This document shows positions 1 to 22,700 of a DNA stretch of 64,000 nucleotides, one piece after another. Position 1 is the stretch's first letter. Every line of letters starts with the position of its first letter. The stretch is from Blastocystis sp. Blastoise (lineage: Eukaryota; Sar; Bigyra; Opalinata; Blastocystidae): contig JBBPEB010000027.1 in the NCBI GenBank assembly GCA_039096225.1, positions 124,001-188,000 of the forward strand, given 5' to 3'. Under the pieces are notes generated by a model. The model saw only the letters and a list, made by a program, of their open reading frames with translations, searched no databases and had not been told where the DNA came from. Both the position numbers and the translations under genes were made by a program.

Positions 1-1
1 A

Positions 2-7613
<7,612 letters not shown>

Positions 7614-8109
7614 ACTATTTACTTATATAGATTTCTTTTTTTATATATATATTTTTTATTTATTTCATTTTTGTAATATATATATATAATTTAAATTAAT
7701 GTAAATTACCTTTTCTTATTCTTTTCGTTTTTATATATAACTTTTATTCATTGTAGTATATAAAAATCAATTTTTTATTTAATTTTTTTAAACTATATAT
7801 ATTTTTTTATTGTGTTTATATATATATTTATATTTTATAATTTTTTTATATATATATTTTTATATATATATATTTTTATAATATATTATATATATATATA
7901 TCTTATCTTGTGTCAAATCATGAGTTTATATTTCGCTTGTTAACATAATAATATTCGTTTTTAAAGTTATTGTATGTTGTTTATATTATTTTATGTTATA
8001 AATATATATAATAATAAAAAAACAATGAACAAAACAAAAATAAATAAAAAAAACAAATCTGATTTCTTATGAAATAGACACAGGAAATAAGATAGAATAC
8101 TATATTACT
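7614..8109. other. Convergent intergenic spacer
   Basis: AT-rich spacer between two converging 3' ends, with (TA)n and T-runs. I see no gene; it presumably holds both polyadenylation regions. Confidence 0.7.
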
Positions 8110-9321
8110 TTATAAATATAAGTAAGCTTGATCATATTGAGCACAAATATCAAACATATTATTATAATATTTAAATAAATAATCACTATTTTCGAATTTC
8201 TTAGCAATAATATCAACAGATTGTCTATAACACTCAAAGTTAGTTTGATGAATAGGAAGAGAAGTCGATTGAATATATTTCTTATTAATCATCATTTTAA
8301 AATAACCTTCAAAATAAGTATCTACTGTAGATATAAGCTCTAATTCTTTTTCATATTCTTGTTTATATTCTTGAGAATTACGAGTTTCATATAAATGCTT
8401 ATAATAATTCAATTTATTATAATATATATCATGCTTCTCAGTTTCAATAGCAGGGAGTTCTCTGTGTAAATTAACATGAACAAGATCTCCTTCAAAAGCT
8501 TCCGAAATCGGTAAATCTTCAAAAGATAAATCACCATAACGCATTACATTAGAACCAACAACTCGTTCAGCTATTTTTTCAGAATGTTGTTTAAAAGTTT
8601 GAGTAAGATCACCTGCATCTACATTTTCCATCCAACTAACAGAGAAATAATCACCTAAACAACTACCAATATCAACTCCATTCACAAAAGCTTGACTTGT
8701 ACAATAACAAGCATAAGAAGGTTCATCAGGATTAGCAGAAGTCAAAGCATATATATTCCAATCAGTAGGAAGGCTTTCAAACATACTACCAGAATGACAA
8801 GCTTCCATATAATAGACAATTCTTTTATATTTTTTATTTTCATGCATATAAGTGAATGCATTTAATAATTGATCAGAATATAAACTACCATTAGTAAAAC
8901 TAATTAATCCCTTACTACCATGATCAAAGAAAATTAGAAGAATTGTATCTTCTTCAGTCGTTTCTAATACTTTATTATTTCCTTTTTTAATACCTTTAAT
9001 TACTTCTAAATAAAGATCAGGAGTAGACCAAGCACCAGAATAATCGACAACGAATCCTTCATTATAATTTATAGAACCATTACCAGGTTTATTATAAAGA
9101 GTACCAGGAAAAGGATTCTCAGAAGCATTAGGAACATCGTTGATAGAAAAAGTAATAATATGTTCAGGACTATATCCATTATTCAATAGAACATGGTAAG
9201 CATGAGCAGCATCAGCTTGATGTCTGTAATTGTAATAGTAAGCAGAACCAGAGACGATAACAGCCCATTTATCAGCAAGGGCAACACTTAACAAGACAAG
9301 AAGACAAAGAATACGAGACAT
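8110..9321 (-). CDS. Legumain-like cysteine protease (family C13)
   Basis: An intron-less gene for 403 residues. The start at 9321 is chosen because it opens a clean signal peptide (MSRILCLLVLLSVALA) followed by the conserved DKWAVIVSGS strand; a longer upstream frame is not needed. The catalytic pair is visible: His134 in FFDHGS and Cys175 in MEACHSGSM, with the family SGAWS and TSANPDEPS blocks. The remaining ~170 residues are helical and match the legumain stabilisation/activation domain in position. The family consists of asparaginyl endopeptidases made as zymogens and active in lysosomes or vacuoles. GPI8, the other C13 branch, is less likely: there is no C-terminal TM and the EACHSGSMF block is legumain-type. 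It shares a 350-bp divergent spacer with the LRR gene. Confidence 0.92.
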   Translation of the reverse strand: MSRILCLLVLLSVALADKWAVIVSGSAYYYNYRHQADAAHAYHVLLNNGYSPEHIITFSINDVPNASENPFPGTLYNKPGNGSINYNEGFVVDYSGAWSTPDLYLEVIKGIKKGNNKVLETTEEDTILLIFFDHGSKGLISFTNGSLYSDQLLNAFTYMHENKKYKRIVYYMEACHSGSMFESLPTDWNIYALTSANPDEPSYACYCTSQAFVNGVDIGSCLGDYFSVSWMENVDAGDLTQTFKQHSEKIAERVVGSNVMRYGDLSFEDLPISEAFEGDLVHVNLHRELPAIETEKHDIYYNKLNYYKHLYETRNSQEYKQEYEKELELISTVDTYFEGYFKMMINKKYIQSTSLPIHQTNFECYRQSVDIIAKKFENSDYLFKYYNNMFDICAQYDQAYLYL

Positions 9322-9671
9322 TTGTAAGTAAATATCGATATATTCACAATATACAAACCAAAAATGAATTTGAGCTTGAAAGAACAAGAATTCTCAATAA
9401 ACAAAAAGGAGAAGTGTTTTCATTTTTTATCATAAAAAAACACTGGTTGATGACGTTACTCTTTGGAATGTATTTGTGTTTCTTTAAGAACAAAAATCAA
9501 ATGAGTTTTTTGTTTTATTTATTCATTCATCTATATCCCGTTGATTTGTCGTGTTTTGATTCTTATAGAATGATTTTGAATTTCTTGAAAAATTGTAAAT
9601 TATCGATTCGATATATGTTTATCCTTTTTGAATCCACAAAAGTTCAATAATACTCATTTTCATATACAAAA
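9322..9671. promoter_or_regulatory. Divergent promoter region, legumain / LRR gene
   Basis: A 350-bp head-to-head spacer must hold both 5' regions. It contains an open frame of about 78 codons (9414-9650) with no recognisable domain, which I consider chance. No specific promoter motif is identifiable. Confidence 0.45.
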
Positions 9672-12296
9672 ATGTCCGAGAATCAGACCGATCAAGTCTA
9701 TACTCTTCGACTTGTGTCACATTCCATCAATTCTACTGTTATGAAAAATATAAAGAATGTGAATATATATTCGAAAGCAGATACTATAGATCAATTCTTT
9801 CAAGACAATAATTCTATTGAAACAGTCAATTTTATTCAAGTGAAGAAACTTAAAGATATTCAGCAATTCGTTGATTTAATAGAAACAGGTCGTTTAAATC
9901 ATATCCAAGAGTTGAATTTCTCACGTATTTAATTTAATTATTATTTATAGTTTAATAAAAAAGTAATTATAATTATATTTAAGAAATAATTTATGTAGAA
10001 AGTAGACTAGGTGATCACGATATGTCACTTTTATTAAAATCATTACAAACAAGTTGTAGTAATCATATTCATATTCTTAATTTAAGTAACAATGCTTGCT
10101 CGAATGCCACAAGTAAACAATTAGGTATTTGTATCAGTAAGGGATGTTTGAAGGAAATCGAAGAAATTATATTAACGCGTATTTTTATTGTTTTTTTAAA
10201 TATGTTTTTTACATATATTAAGGGAATCTGATATTTGCAGGTGGTATAGAGAATATATGCAGAAGTTTTATGAATTACTCGTGTCAACGCTTACAACGAC
10301 TCTCGTTAACGCGTAGATTATATTATATATTGTTATTATTATTTTTTTTTTGTTATTATATATTATGTTATTATTATTTTTTTTTGTTATTATATATTAT
10401 GTTATTGTTATTATATTGTTATTATATTGTTATTATATTGTTTTTTATTGTTATTATATTGTTTTTTATTGTTTTTTATTGTTATATATTATTATTATAT
10501 TATTATTATATTATGATTATATATTATTATATATTATAAAATATATCTAGATTGTCACTTAGGAGATCGAGGAGTAGAAATACTAATGAATAGTTTACAA
10601 GCGTCTCCTTTTATTAGTATTAAAGTATTAGAATTAGCTGGTATATATATATATTATTAATAGCTGTTATTATGATTATTATAAAAATGTTTCCTATATG
10701 TATATTTTCATTATTTATATATATATTTAAGAATTAAAAGTAATATAAAGTTATTATATATATAGATAATGGTATAACGTGGATTGGAGTGAAATATATC
10801 TATCAAACATCACTTTATGGCCGTTTGTTTCATTTAGCTGTTTTAGATCTCTCTAGTAGATATATATATTTATATTTATTTGTATATTTTTTAATTTAAT
10901 ATTCATATATATATATATCCTAGATAATCCTATAATGGAGAAAGGAATACAATTCCTCGTTAAAGCATTGGTTGGCAATAGAACACTCACCCAATCATAT
11001 CCAGATATGTTAGCGTCATCATCGGGAACAGGAACACAATCATTATTAAGCACGTTTTCTGGATGCCCAAATTTACAATCATTATTATTACATTGTACGG
11101 TGTTTCTATAGAGTTTTTTAATTTTGAACATATATATATATATATATATAGCATGTAACTTAAATAGTCGATCGATTTATTCATTTTCATCTTTATTCGG
11201 TTATTTATTACATTTATCTATATTATCATTATCAAATAATAACATAGGAGATCGAGGTGTATATTTCTTATTTAGTTCTTTAGCTCCTTCCTCCATCCCT
11301 CTACAAGTACTAGATCTTAATGGTATATATTATTATTATCATTATTATGTTTATTATTATCATTATGTTTATTATTATTATTATTATTTTAAATCAAAAC
11401 TTTTCTTTATAATATGTACTTATTTAATTAAATAAGAATTCTATTACTATATAAATAGACACGCATTTAACTTCGGATGCTTGTATATATATGTATAATT
11501 GTATATCTATATCTCACTCGTTGGATCACCTACAAACACTCTGTTTGGGATGTATATATATATATAATAATAATAATAACATTAATAATATTAATAATAA
11601 TATATACAAATATTAATATATATATGGTATATAATATATAGATAATAATCTTGAAGATAGAGGCCTCTGTATATTAATAAATTCGCTAAAAGAGAATCAT
11701 TTTCAACACTTAAAAACACTTTATATAAATAAAATAAAATTGACTTCAAAAGGTTCTCAAATCTTTTATTCTTTTATTAGAGAACAGACTATATATAAGA
11801 ATCTCAATATATATATAGGAGGTATACATATTTGCTTGTATTAATTTATTTTGTTGACCTTTTTGTTTTTATATAGTATATAGTTTATTATTTATTATAT
11901 AATTACAATATATCATATATATATATAGAGAATAAATTATCTAAACAGAATATATCTCATTTGTATAATTTATTAAATAACTTGAATGATAATACTCAAT
12001 CTATCCCCCCTTGTAAAGTCATTAACTGTGATAAAGGCATAAAAATACCTTTAAAAGAACTCGTATATATAAATAAACCAAAAATCTCAACAAAACCAAT
12101 CTCTCATGTTGTTGCTCGTATATATATATATTATTATTATTATATATAATTACTAGTTTTATAATAAAAACTATGATTATTGATTTCTATAGAGCCACTA
12201 CAAATTGCAAACAAACCAGATGTCTCTTTTTATTCATATCTAAATACTTTTTCATCAGAAGATCTTTACGCTGTTCATACACCTCCTGCTGCATAA
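9672..12296 (+). CDS. Leucine-rich-repeat protein (RNase-inhibitor type), about one exon per repeat
   Basis: Eleven exons and ten introns. Each exon ends with the LRR strand (for example HILNLSNN, VLELAG, LAVLDLS, LSILSLS, VLDLN) and the next opens with the N..(L/I)..RG helix start (CHLGDRG, NNPIMEKG, NNIGDRG, NNLEDRG). All ten introns I could join are phase 1 at the equivalent position, so the repeats probably spread by exon duplication. The start ATG (MSENQTDQVY) is the first in frame. The last exon (from about 12193) is joined in phase 1 and stops at 12294-12296 after the tail VHTPPAA. There is no signal peptide or TM, so it is probably a cytosolic scaffold or regulator. The introns are AT/TA-rich and several contain long TTA/TTTTA stretches that translate as meaningless Tyr/Leu/Ile runs. 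Confidence 0.85.
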
Positions 12297-12890
12297 GAAA
12301 AACTTATTTTTATACAAATAAAACCATTTTATTTTATTCTCTTCATATAAATATGTTTTTATTAGATCGTTTTCATCGTGTGAACACTTTATATTTCACA
12401 TCTTTCTAATTTGAATAGTACTTATTATTAGCTATAATTATCTTGGCTTGTAATCATATTATTTTTAAATGCTTGAAAAGGCAAAATAAAATTACTGTGA
12501 AATTTTTAAAATTCAATGACATTTTTATACATTTAACATATATAAAAAAAACAAAAGAAACCATGAAGTATTATTTTCACAATATATATATATGTTACAA
12601 AACATTAGATTAATTGAATAGATTATGAGAATGAATTGATGAATCACAGACAGAAGTTTCTATAAAGATCTTGATACACTGATTAACACACGTATGCTTT
12701 AATTAAAACGGAAATTGACTTAAAGTATCAAAAGAAATCACAAACACCACATTTTCATAAAAACTCTTTTAATAGGGCAGAAGACGAGAGATATCCCCTT
12801 CACAAACAAATTTGTTATTATTTGTTTTTTAAATTAAACTCTTATATCGAATATTTTGATTATTAAAAGTAGTTAGGCATATACATAAAA
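12297..12890. other. Intergenic spacer
   Basis: About 590 bp between two same-strand genes. AT-rich, with no convincing ORF or RNA gene. Confidence 0.6.
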
Positions 12891-14008
12891 ATGTCAGGAG
12901 ACGAACAAACAACAAGAATTGTTGCATTTGAAAAAGTATTCTCTTTAACACATTATTCTGTTCTATAAACATGATAGGCTATTCAAAAAATATTAGATGT
13001 ATTAGAAACAAACATACCTGATATTATATGGTATGGGAATTATGGTGATTATGGAATTCAAATGAAAGATTATCTACAGGAAATGGGAAAAACATTATTG
13101 AAAGAGTTACGACAAAATGCAGAAGATGAAATTCACATTCTTATACAAGAAAAGAACGTTAATCGTGTTCTTCGTGACATAGACTATAAAGTAGAAAGGA
13201 ACAATCAAATTAAAAGTATTTACGAAGAATTGTATGCTAGTTTTCTATATAGTTTTAGGTTATTTCTTTATTCATATATATATATATATATTTATATTAT
13301 CTCAATTATTACATTTAAAAAAATATTATAGTGGAGATCCAAATAAGAATGAAGAAGCTATAATAAAATTAAGGATATTATATAAAAAACGATTAATTAA
13401 GCAACTTGAAAAACGTAAACAGAAAGTATATATATAGTTATTTATATTGTATATTATTTGTTAATAAAATTTCTGTTTTATTCTTTATATATAGTTATTT
13501 ATATTGTATATTATTTGTTTACTATAATTTCTCTGTTTTATTCTTTATATATATTTATTTATATAGTATACTATTTGTTTACTATAATTTCTGTTTTATT
13601 CTTTATATATAGTTATTTATATACTATACTATTTGCTAATAAAATTTCTCTGTTTTATTCTATATATATAGTTATTTATATAGTATACTATTTGTTTACT
13701 ATAATTTCTCTGTTTTATTCTTTATATATATTTATTTATATAGTATACTATTTGTTTACTATAATTTCTCTGTTTTATTCTTTATATATATAGTTAGAAG
13801 ATGAAATACAATCTTTAAATCAATCTCTAGAAACAGAATCAAATACAATTCAAGAATGCTACACACAAATTCATCAAGTATATATTTATGTATATATATG
13901 TTTATATATATATGTATATAGATGAATTCTCAAATAGATTTATCAGGATTAAATTCAAAAGATGAGGAATTATTAAATGATTTAAAAAATGTTTTTCCTA
14001 CTCATTAA
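12891..14008 (+). CDS. Coiled-coil protein, probable Nnf1/PMF1-like kinetochore (MIS12 complex) subunit
   Basis: Five exons. Exon 1 is MSGDEQTTRIVAFEK. The second exon carries AIQKILDVLETN ... FLQ/YLQEMGKTLLKEL, then ILIQEKNVNRVLRDID. This pattern (helical N-terminus, then E-x-N-x-x-x-V-L-x-x-[IL]-D) resembles the Nnf1/PMF1 core ending in LD-x-[IL]VEE. The rest is coiled coil (LEDEIQSLNQSLETESN). The protein is about 205 residues, the usual size for the family. In that family it helps anchor microtubules at kinetochores. The similarity is judged by eye and is distant; any small coiled-coil protein remains possible. Intron 3 (13426-13793) contains a six-copy tandem repeat. Stop at 14006-14008. 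Confidence 0.5.
13437..13793 (+). repeat. Six-copy ~60-bp tandem repeat inside an intron
   Basis: Six imperfect copies of a unit beginning (g/t)ttatttatat(a/t)gtat and ending ttctttatatata fill the third intron of the Nnf1-like gene. Several unit boundaries read TATATAG-T, like the real 3' splice site. Confidence 0.93.
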
Positions 14009-14286
14009 GATATATATATATAATAGGATTGTAATTTTATGTTTTTGTATTATTATTATGCTTCTTTTAAATTTATTTTGGTTTCGTTTTATATATTATT
14101 AAAATGTAAAACAGACTTAAATAACGAGATTTACAAAAAAAAAACAATTAGACAAATAGCAATCGATTTGACATGCAAATATATTTTAATATGACATTTA
14201 TACATGTATATAAGATGAATAAGAACATAATAGATTAAATATTATTTACGAAAAGTATATTCGTTAGTATAATAATAAAAAAATAT

Positions 14287-17834
<3,548 letters not shown>

Positions 17835-17876
17835 TGTATATAGAGATAGACAAGGTAAATACAAAAAAGATTTTCA

Positions 17877-17884
17877 TTTCTCTC
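17877..17884 (+). repeat. Left 8-bp target site duplication of the hAT element
   Basis: TTTCTCTC directly precedes the left terminus and is repeated exactly at 22035-22042. Eight base pairs is the standard hAT duplication length. Confidence 0.93.
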
Positions 17885-17955
17885 TAGAGAATTACCAAAA
17901 ACCGGATAAAGCTAAATAGCTGGTTTAAACCAGCTAAAATTTTTAGCCGGTTTTT
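17885..17955 (+). repeat. Left terminal inverted repeat of the hAT element
   Basis: 71 bp, identical to the inverse of 21964-22034. It contains an 18-bp perfect palindrome, AGCTGGTTTAAACCAGCT, a possible transposase binding site. Just inside it, 17970-18005 carries further partial copies of the TTTTAGCCG and AACCAGCTAAAA words (subterminal repeats). Confidence 0.96.
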
Positions 17956-18089
17956 GATTTTTACAGTCAAAATTTTTAGCCGATTTTGAAACCAGCTAAA
18001 AATCAAAAAATATATTCATTCATATTGTATATGATTCATTAGTTATTTATCATTCTATATAGCATTTATATATAGAAACTAGCTTATTA

Positions 18090-18577
18090 ATGACTGATAC
18101 AAGAAGTATGTAAATAAAAACAATCTTTTTTTATATCATTCTTTTATAATATAGATAATACATTCATTTCTTCCTTTATTAACGATGACTTTGAGGTACT
18201 GAATGGTTCTGGTCTTACATTGGATGAGAGTATTTTAGATGAAATGGAATCCAAGTTAATTATTGATTGTAATGAGGATAATATACTAACGTCTAAATCA
18301 GATAACATCATTATAATTAACAGTACAATAGAAAATGGTAGAGATACTTCAAAAGATAAGAATGCTAAAACAGATACAGCTGGAAATGATGGTTTTAGAG
18401 ATCTAGATATTCCTAATGGCTTTAATAATCCTACTAATACAATGAATATTCATGAACATGGTGCTGTATCGTCGTATATATATATTTTTATTAAATTAGT
18501 GTTTATTTATATAGTATTTCATGTACAACAGTCAGAAGAGTCCTTTTTAGTCCAATAAAAACAAAAAGATCTAATTG

Positions 18578-18675
<98 letters not shown>

Positions 18676-21480
18676 TTATAGTATCTCCTATTAAACAACT
18701 AAAAATAAGATATTCAAATGGAAAAATATGTCCTCTATTTAAGACTAAAGAATCACATGGTGTAAAACGTATCTTATGTGCTTTATGCTTAAATGATGAT
18801 TTGTATACAGCATGGATAAATGGTAATAATACAAATCAAGGTTTTGTATATATATTATCTATAAATATTGCTATAACTATATCTTGTCTATAGAAATTTA
18901 ATTCATCAAATTACTCACTAAGATATCATGCAGAACATAAGCACAACATCAGAATTAATGATCCTGTTTCAACCTTTGATACAGAATATACAAAAACAAT
19001 TGATACAAAATCAAAAGAGACTTGCATTGTTATGCTACTTTGTGTATATTGATATTCTTTTATTATTTATTATTATAGACAATAGCTTTCTCTGATTTAC
19101 CATTTCAGTTCGTTAAGTCTGAACCCTTATCAATTCTTTTAAAGGATAGTATATACATTCCTACCTATCGAGAATTGAAATATGGACTTAATGTCTTATC
19201 AAATTACATTTTTGATTCGTTGAAGAAGTATTTTAAACTATCACATATTAGATCAATTATTCTGGTTCATGATGCTGTAACTACCACGAATACAATTCAT
19301 TTTTTCTCCATATATGCATTTTGGTATAATACAAAAACAATGAAATATGAGCAGTGTATGCTGAAAATGATTAGTGAAAGTAATGGCTCTTCAAGTGAAG
19401 ATATAGCTGTACAATTAATTGATGTAATTAAGAAATATGAAATCCAAGAAAAAATATTTGGCTTTGTGTCTGATTCTGCATCTTCTAATGTTAAATGTTC
19501 AAATACAATTGGTACTATTGCAAAACATATGAATGTGAATATTAAATATAAAAAAGACTACTGTTACATGTTCTGTGGGGTACATATAATAAATAATATA
19601 ATTAAAAGTATATATATATATTATTCTATATATTTTTATTTTATATATATTATTCTATATATAGTTGTAGTATACATTATTGTCTATATAATTATATATA
19701 TATATTAATCTACATATATATTTCTGTTTATATTATATATTTTGGATATATATTTCTATATGTATTTGTTTTATATATATGTGTTTATTTATATATATTA
19801 TTCTATATATATTATTCTATATATGTTTTTTTATATATATTATTCTATATATATTATTCTGTATATAATTCTATGCATACTTTAATATAATTCTATTTAT
19901 ATAGCATTTATTAATACACTCTTCGGAGAACATTATTCTGTAATCGATCAATTAAATTCTATTTATTGTAGAATTAATCATTCGTACACTCTATTAAAGA
20001 AATACCAAACTATAACTGGTTCTACTAAAAAGTTTCATACATATGTAAAAACTAGATTTAATTCTCTAGATAATTTATTGGAATCTTCATATATACTATT
20101 AAATTCAATGGATAAACTTCAGCTAAGTAGCATTATTAATAGAAACGAAATTAGTGAATATGATATTCAAGTTATTCATTTATTACATCCGTTTATTAAT
20201 TCATGTAGTAAAATAAGTAATATACTTGCAAGTGATTCTACTGGTGTGGCCTATTTCGCTTTAGAACTAGTTCGAATTTATTTTAATTTACAAAGTATGG
20301 GTTCATCAGTTGAGGAATTGGAGGAATTAATGATTCCATCTACTAAAGATTATCCTGATGATTTTAAATTACTTACTGATCTTTCTCCTCTCTTATGTTA
20401 TTTCGACGAAAAATATAATTTAAAAGAAAATGCATTAGAGGATATTTTAAATAAAAAATCTATTAATATGGAAACAGTACAAGATAAAGAGAATAATAAA
20501 GATTCTGATTATGAATATATAATTGATGAGATTAATGATACAAACTATGATAGTACCAATAATGAAGATGATTATGATTATTCTGACTCGGAACCATGTA
20601 CAATTGAAGAAGAAGAAAACACTGACAAGATATATGAGGAAATGAAAAGAACCAGTTGCGAATCAACAGAAGAAAATAATCCTAATGATGATATATACTC
20701 TCCTTTTCATGGTATCTATAATTTTAATCTGGCTAAAGTTAAGAGTATGAATCTTATCAAGAAGTATTTAGAAAGAATGAAGAGTATCATCTTTGCAACT
20801 ATTATTTTAGATCCATCTATTGATAAAAAAAAGACACTCTGCTTATTTACTAAAGTATGTCCTTTGGATTTAGAATATGAATTTATTAAGTATATATATT
20901 TATTGTATGAAATATATTATCTATTATCTATAATTACTTATATAGTATATATTTTATTATATCTATCTTAGAGTTACTATATTATATGTTCTATTTTTTA
21001 TCTATTATATATATTAGCTATTATGTTTATCTATTATATAACATATTTATATATAGACTTATTTCGTATTTACAAAATAATTATAAACTAGATACATATG
21101 ATTTAAAAATTTATGATAATTCTTCATCATGCTTCCTTTATGACACTTTTCGTGTTTCACCTTCGTATTATACATTATTGAGTCAATATTTAGGAATTCC
21201 TCTAGTAATAAAACCAATTATTCAGTGGTGGTCAGATAATTGCAGTTACTATCCTGGATTATCTGATTTTGCTGTTTCATTATTATCTATAAAACCTTCT
21301 TCTATTTCTATTGAAAGAAGTTTCAGTAAAGTAAGAAGAATTATCTCATATGGAAGATCTAACCTGAAACCAAAAACAGTTGAGCAGCTGCTAATTTTAA
21401 AGGAAGTACAAAATAAATTTGAGTTTTCTGAGTATAGTCAATTAATAAATGGCTATACAGCTTATTATAAAAAAATGTGA
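18090..21480 (+). CDS. hAT-family transposase with BED-type zinc finger
   Basis: Gene model from ATG 18090 (MTDTR, intron 18106-18154) to stop 21478-21480, with at least seven introns of GT...AG type. An acidic N-terminus is followed by a BED-like zinc finger split over exons near 18740-18950 (ILCALC ... YHAEHKH). The RNase-H-like catalytic core follows: first Asp in LVHDAVTTTNT (about 19265), second in GFVSDSASSN (about 19470), and the TRFNSLDNLL block near 20050, equivalent to the hAT RW motif. An acidic Asp/Glu-rich insert (about 20480-20690) precedes the C-terminal dimerisation signature SSISIERSFSKVRRIIS ... LKPKTVEQLLILK (about 21295-21400). Exons can be joined in frame, so it may be functional. 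One intron is filled with (TA)n and another (about 19605-19903) with TATTCTATATA repeats. Confidence 0.88.
18579..18664. repeat. (TA)n tract in a transposase intron
   Basis: About 43 TA dinucleotides between the T|gttata donor and the tatag acceptor. Confidence 0.97.
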
Positions 21481-21963
21481 ATTCATTGTCTCAAATATAT
21501 ATATTTTTTATTAATTATATTATATTATATTATTTGTCATGTATCTATAATCTAATTCGTGAATTATGAATCATTATACACTGTATGTTTTTTTTCACGT
21601 AATTAATTAGAATTAAAAAAATAAGTTCGTCTGTGTGGTTGTGTTTATATCAAAATCTTTTATTTTATTCATAGTTGAAATCAGATCACTGATAAATCAG
21701 ATTAAACTACGTACATTTCTTTTTTGCAATTAACTATAGTTTAGAATTTTATCAAGTGGTTCCCTCTTTATTAGTCAGTATATCTTGTATATTCTTATAG
21801 AATAGACGTTATTTGATAAAACTAGACTTTTATAGTGATAATCATGAATGATTTTAAGTTTAACCGGAATTTTGATTTATCTGTACTTATGTAAGTCATT
21901 ATAATATGATCAATTCAAAATGAAAAAGCATTGATGCGTATAACATTCAAAACATCATTATAT
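21481..21963. other. Non-coding 3' part of the hAT element
   Basis: About 480 bp between the transposase stop and the right inverted repeat. No ORF; presumably 3' UTR and subterminal binding region. Confidence 0.65.
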
Positions 21964-22034
21964 AAAAACCGGCTAAAAATTTTAGCTGGTTTAAACCAGC
22001 TATTTAGCTTTATCCGGTTTTTGGTAATTCTCTA
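21964..22034 (-). repeat. Right terminal inverted repeat of the hAT element
   Basis: 71 bp, the exact inverse of 17885-17955, including the AGCTGGTTTAAACCAGCT palindrome. Confidence 0.96.
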
Positions 22035-22042
22035 TTTCTCTC
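22035..22042 (+). repeat. Right 8-bp target site duplication of the hAT element
   Basis: TTTCTCTC immediately after the right terminus, identical to 17877-17884. Confidence 0.93.
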
Positions 22043-22626
22043 CGAAATGTTTTCCTTTTTATCATATAATGAATCCCCGCTATTATTGAGTTTCTTTTAA
22101 AGTCTCAATATTTTCTCCTCATTGAAGCACTTTAAAGAGTTATCTTAAATGCTTTGTGTTTCCTTGTATATAAATATACAACCTGCTATAATTGTCCTAA
22201 TAAATAAATGACGATTAAAGAAACACAGTGAGATTTGATGCTTTTTTAAAAATTCTTTCGTCGGTTTTATAATGTTCAGCATTATTTTATGATAAGGAAT
22301 GTTTGATTAATTGATGTTTCTTGATTAATTTATACATTTAAAAAATTCTGATAACGAATCTGAGAGATTTCACGTCAAAAAAGTGGGTCTTATGTATTAT
22401 AAATTTATTGATGCAATAAAACTTAATTATAAATATATTTATTTAACAAAAACTGTTGCAACCCAGATTATTGTTTTCAAATAAAACCTATTTCATTTAT
22501 ATATAATACAGCGTATGTGTAAATTTATGAATTCATGGTATACTTAATATGAATCATAATAAAAAACAAACAACTACAAAATGTTTATCAATACACAAGT
22601 ATCATATTGATAAAATTAAGATCAAA
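22043..22626. other. Intergenic spacer
   Basis: About 580 bp between the hAT element and tRNA-Arg. AT-rich with no recognisable gene. Before the insertion it probably continued the VPS35 upstream region. Confidence 0.55.
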
Positions 22627-22700
22627 GCTCGCATGGCCCAATTGGATAAGGCATCTGCCTACGGAGCAGGAGATTGTGGGTTCAAGTCCCGCTGTGAGCT
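22627..22700 (+). tRNA. tRNA-Arg (anticodon ACG)
   Basis: A 74-nt cloverleaf. Acceptor GCTCGCA pairs with TGTGAGC (one G-T). The D arm is GCCCAATTGGATAAGGC, the anticodon stem TCTGC/GCAGG has loop CTACGGA, and the T arm is GTGGG-TTCAAGT-CCCGC. No intron. A T-rich Pol III terminator follows from about 22703. Confidence 0.95.

Larger units (their letters stand above)
17885..22034 (+). mobile_element. Complete hAT DNA transposon (4,150 bp)
   Basis: The element starts TAGAGAATTACC and ends with its exact inverse. This fits the hAT terminal consensus (T/C)A(G)NG. The terminal inverted repeats are 71 bp and identical base for base (17885-17955 and 21964-22034), flanked by an identical 8-bp duplication TTTCTCTC. 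It carries one intron-containing transposase gene with all hAT hallmarks. Perfect repeats and duplication suggest a recent insertion and possibly an autonomous copy. It lies 50 bp upstream of the VPS35 start codon, so it has separated that gene from its original upstream DNA. Confidence 0.95.

Noticed and set aside
9414-9650. 78-codon frame in the legumain/LRR divergent spacer
   Set aside because: No domain, Phe/Leu-rich composition, and it occupies the shared promoter region.
10270-10550. Long Tyr/Leu/Ile frames over TTA/TTTTA stretches
   Set aside because: They translate microsatellite-rich introns of the LRR gene; the flanking exons join cleanly without them.
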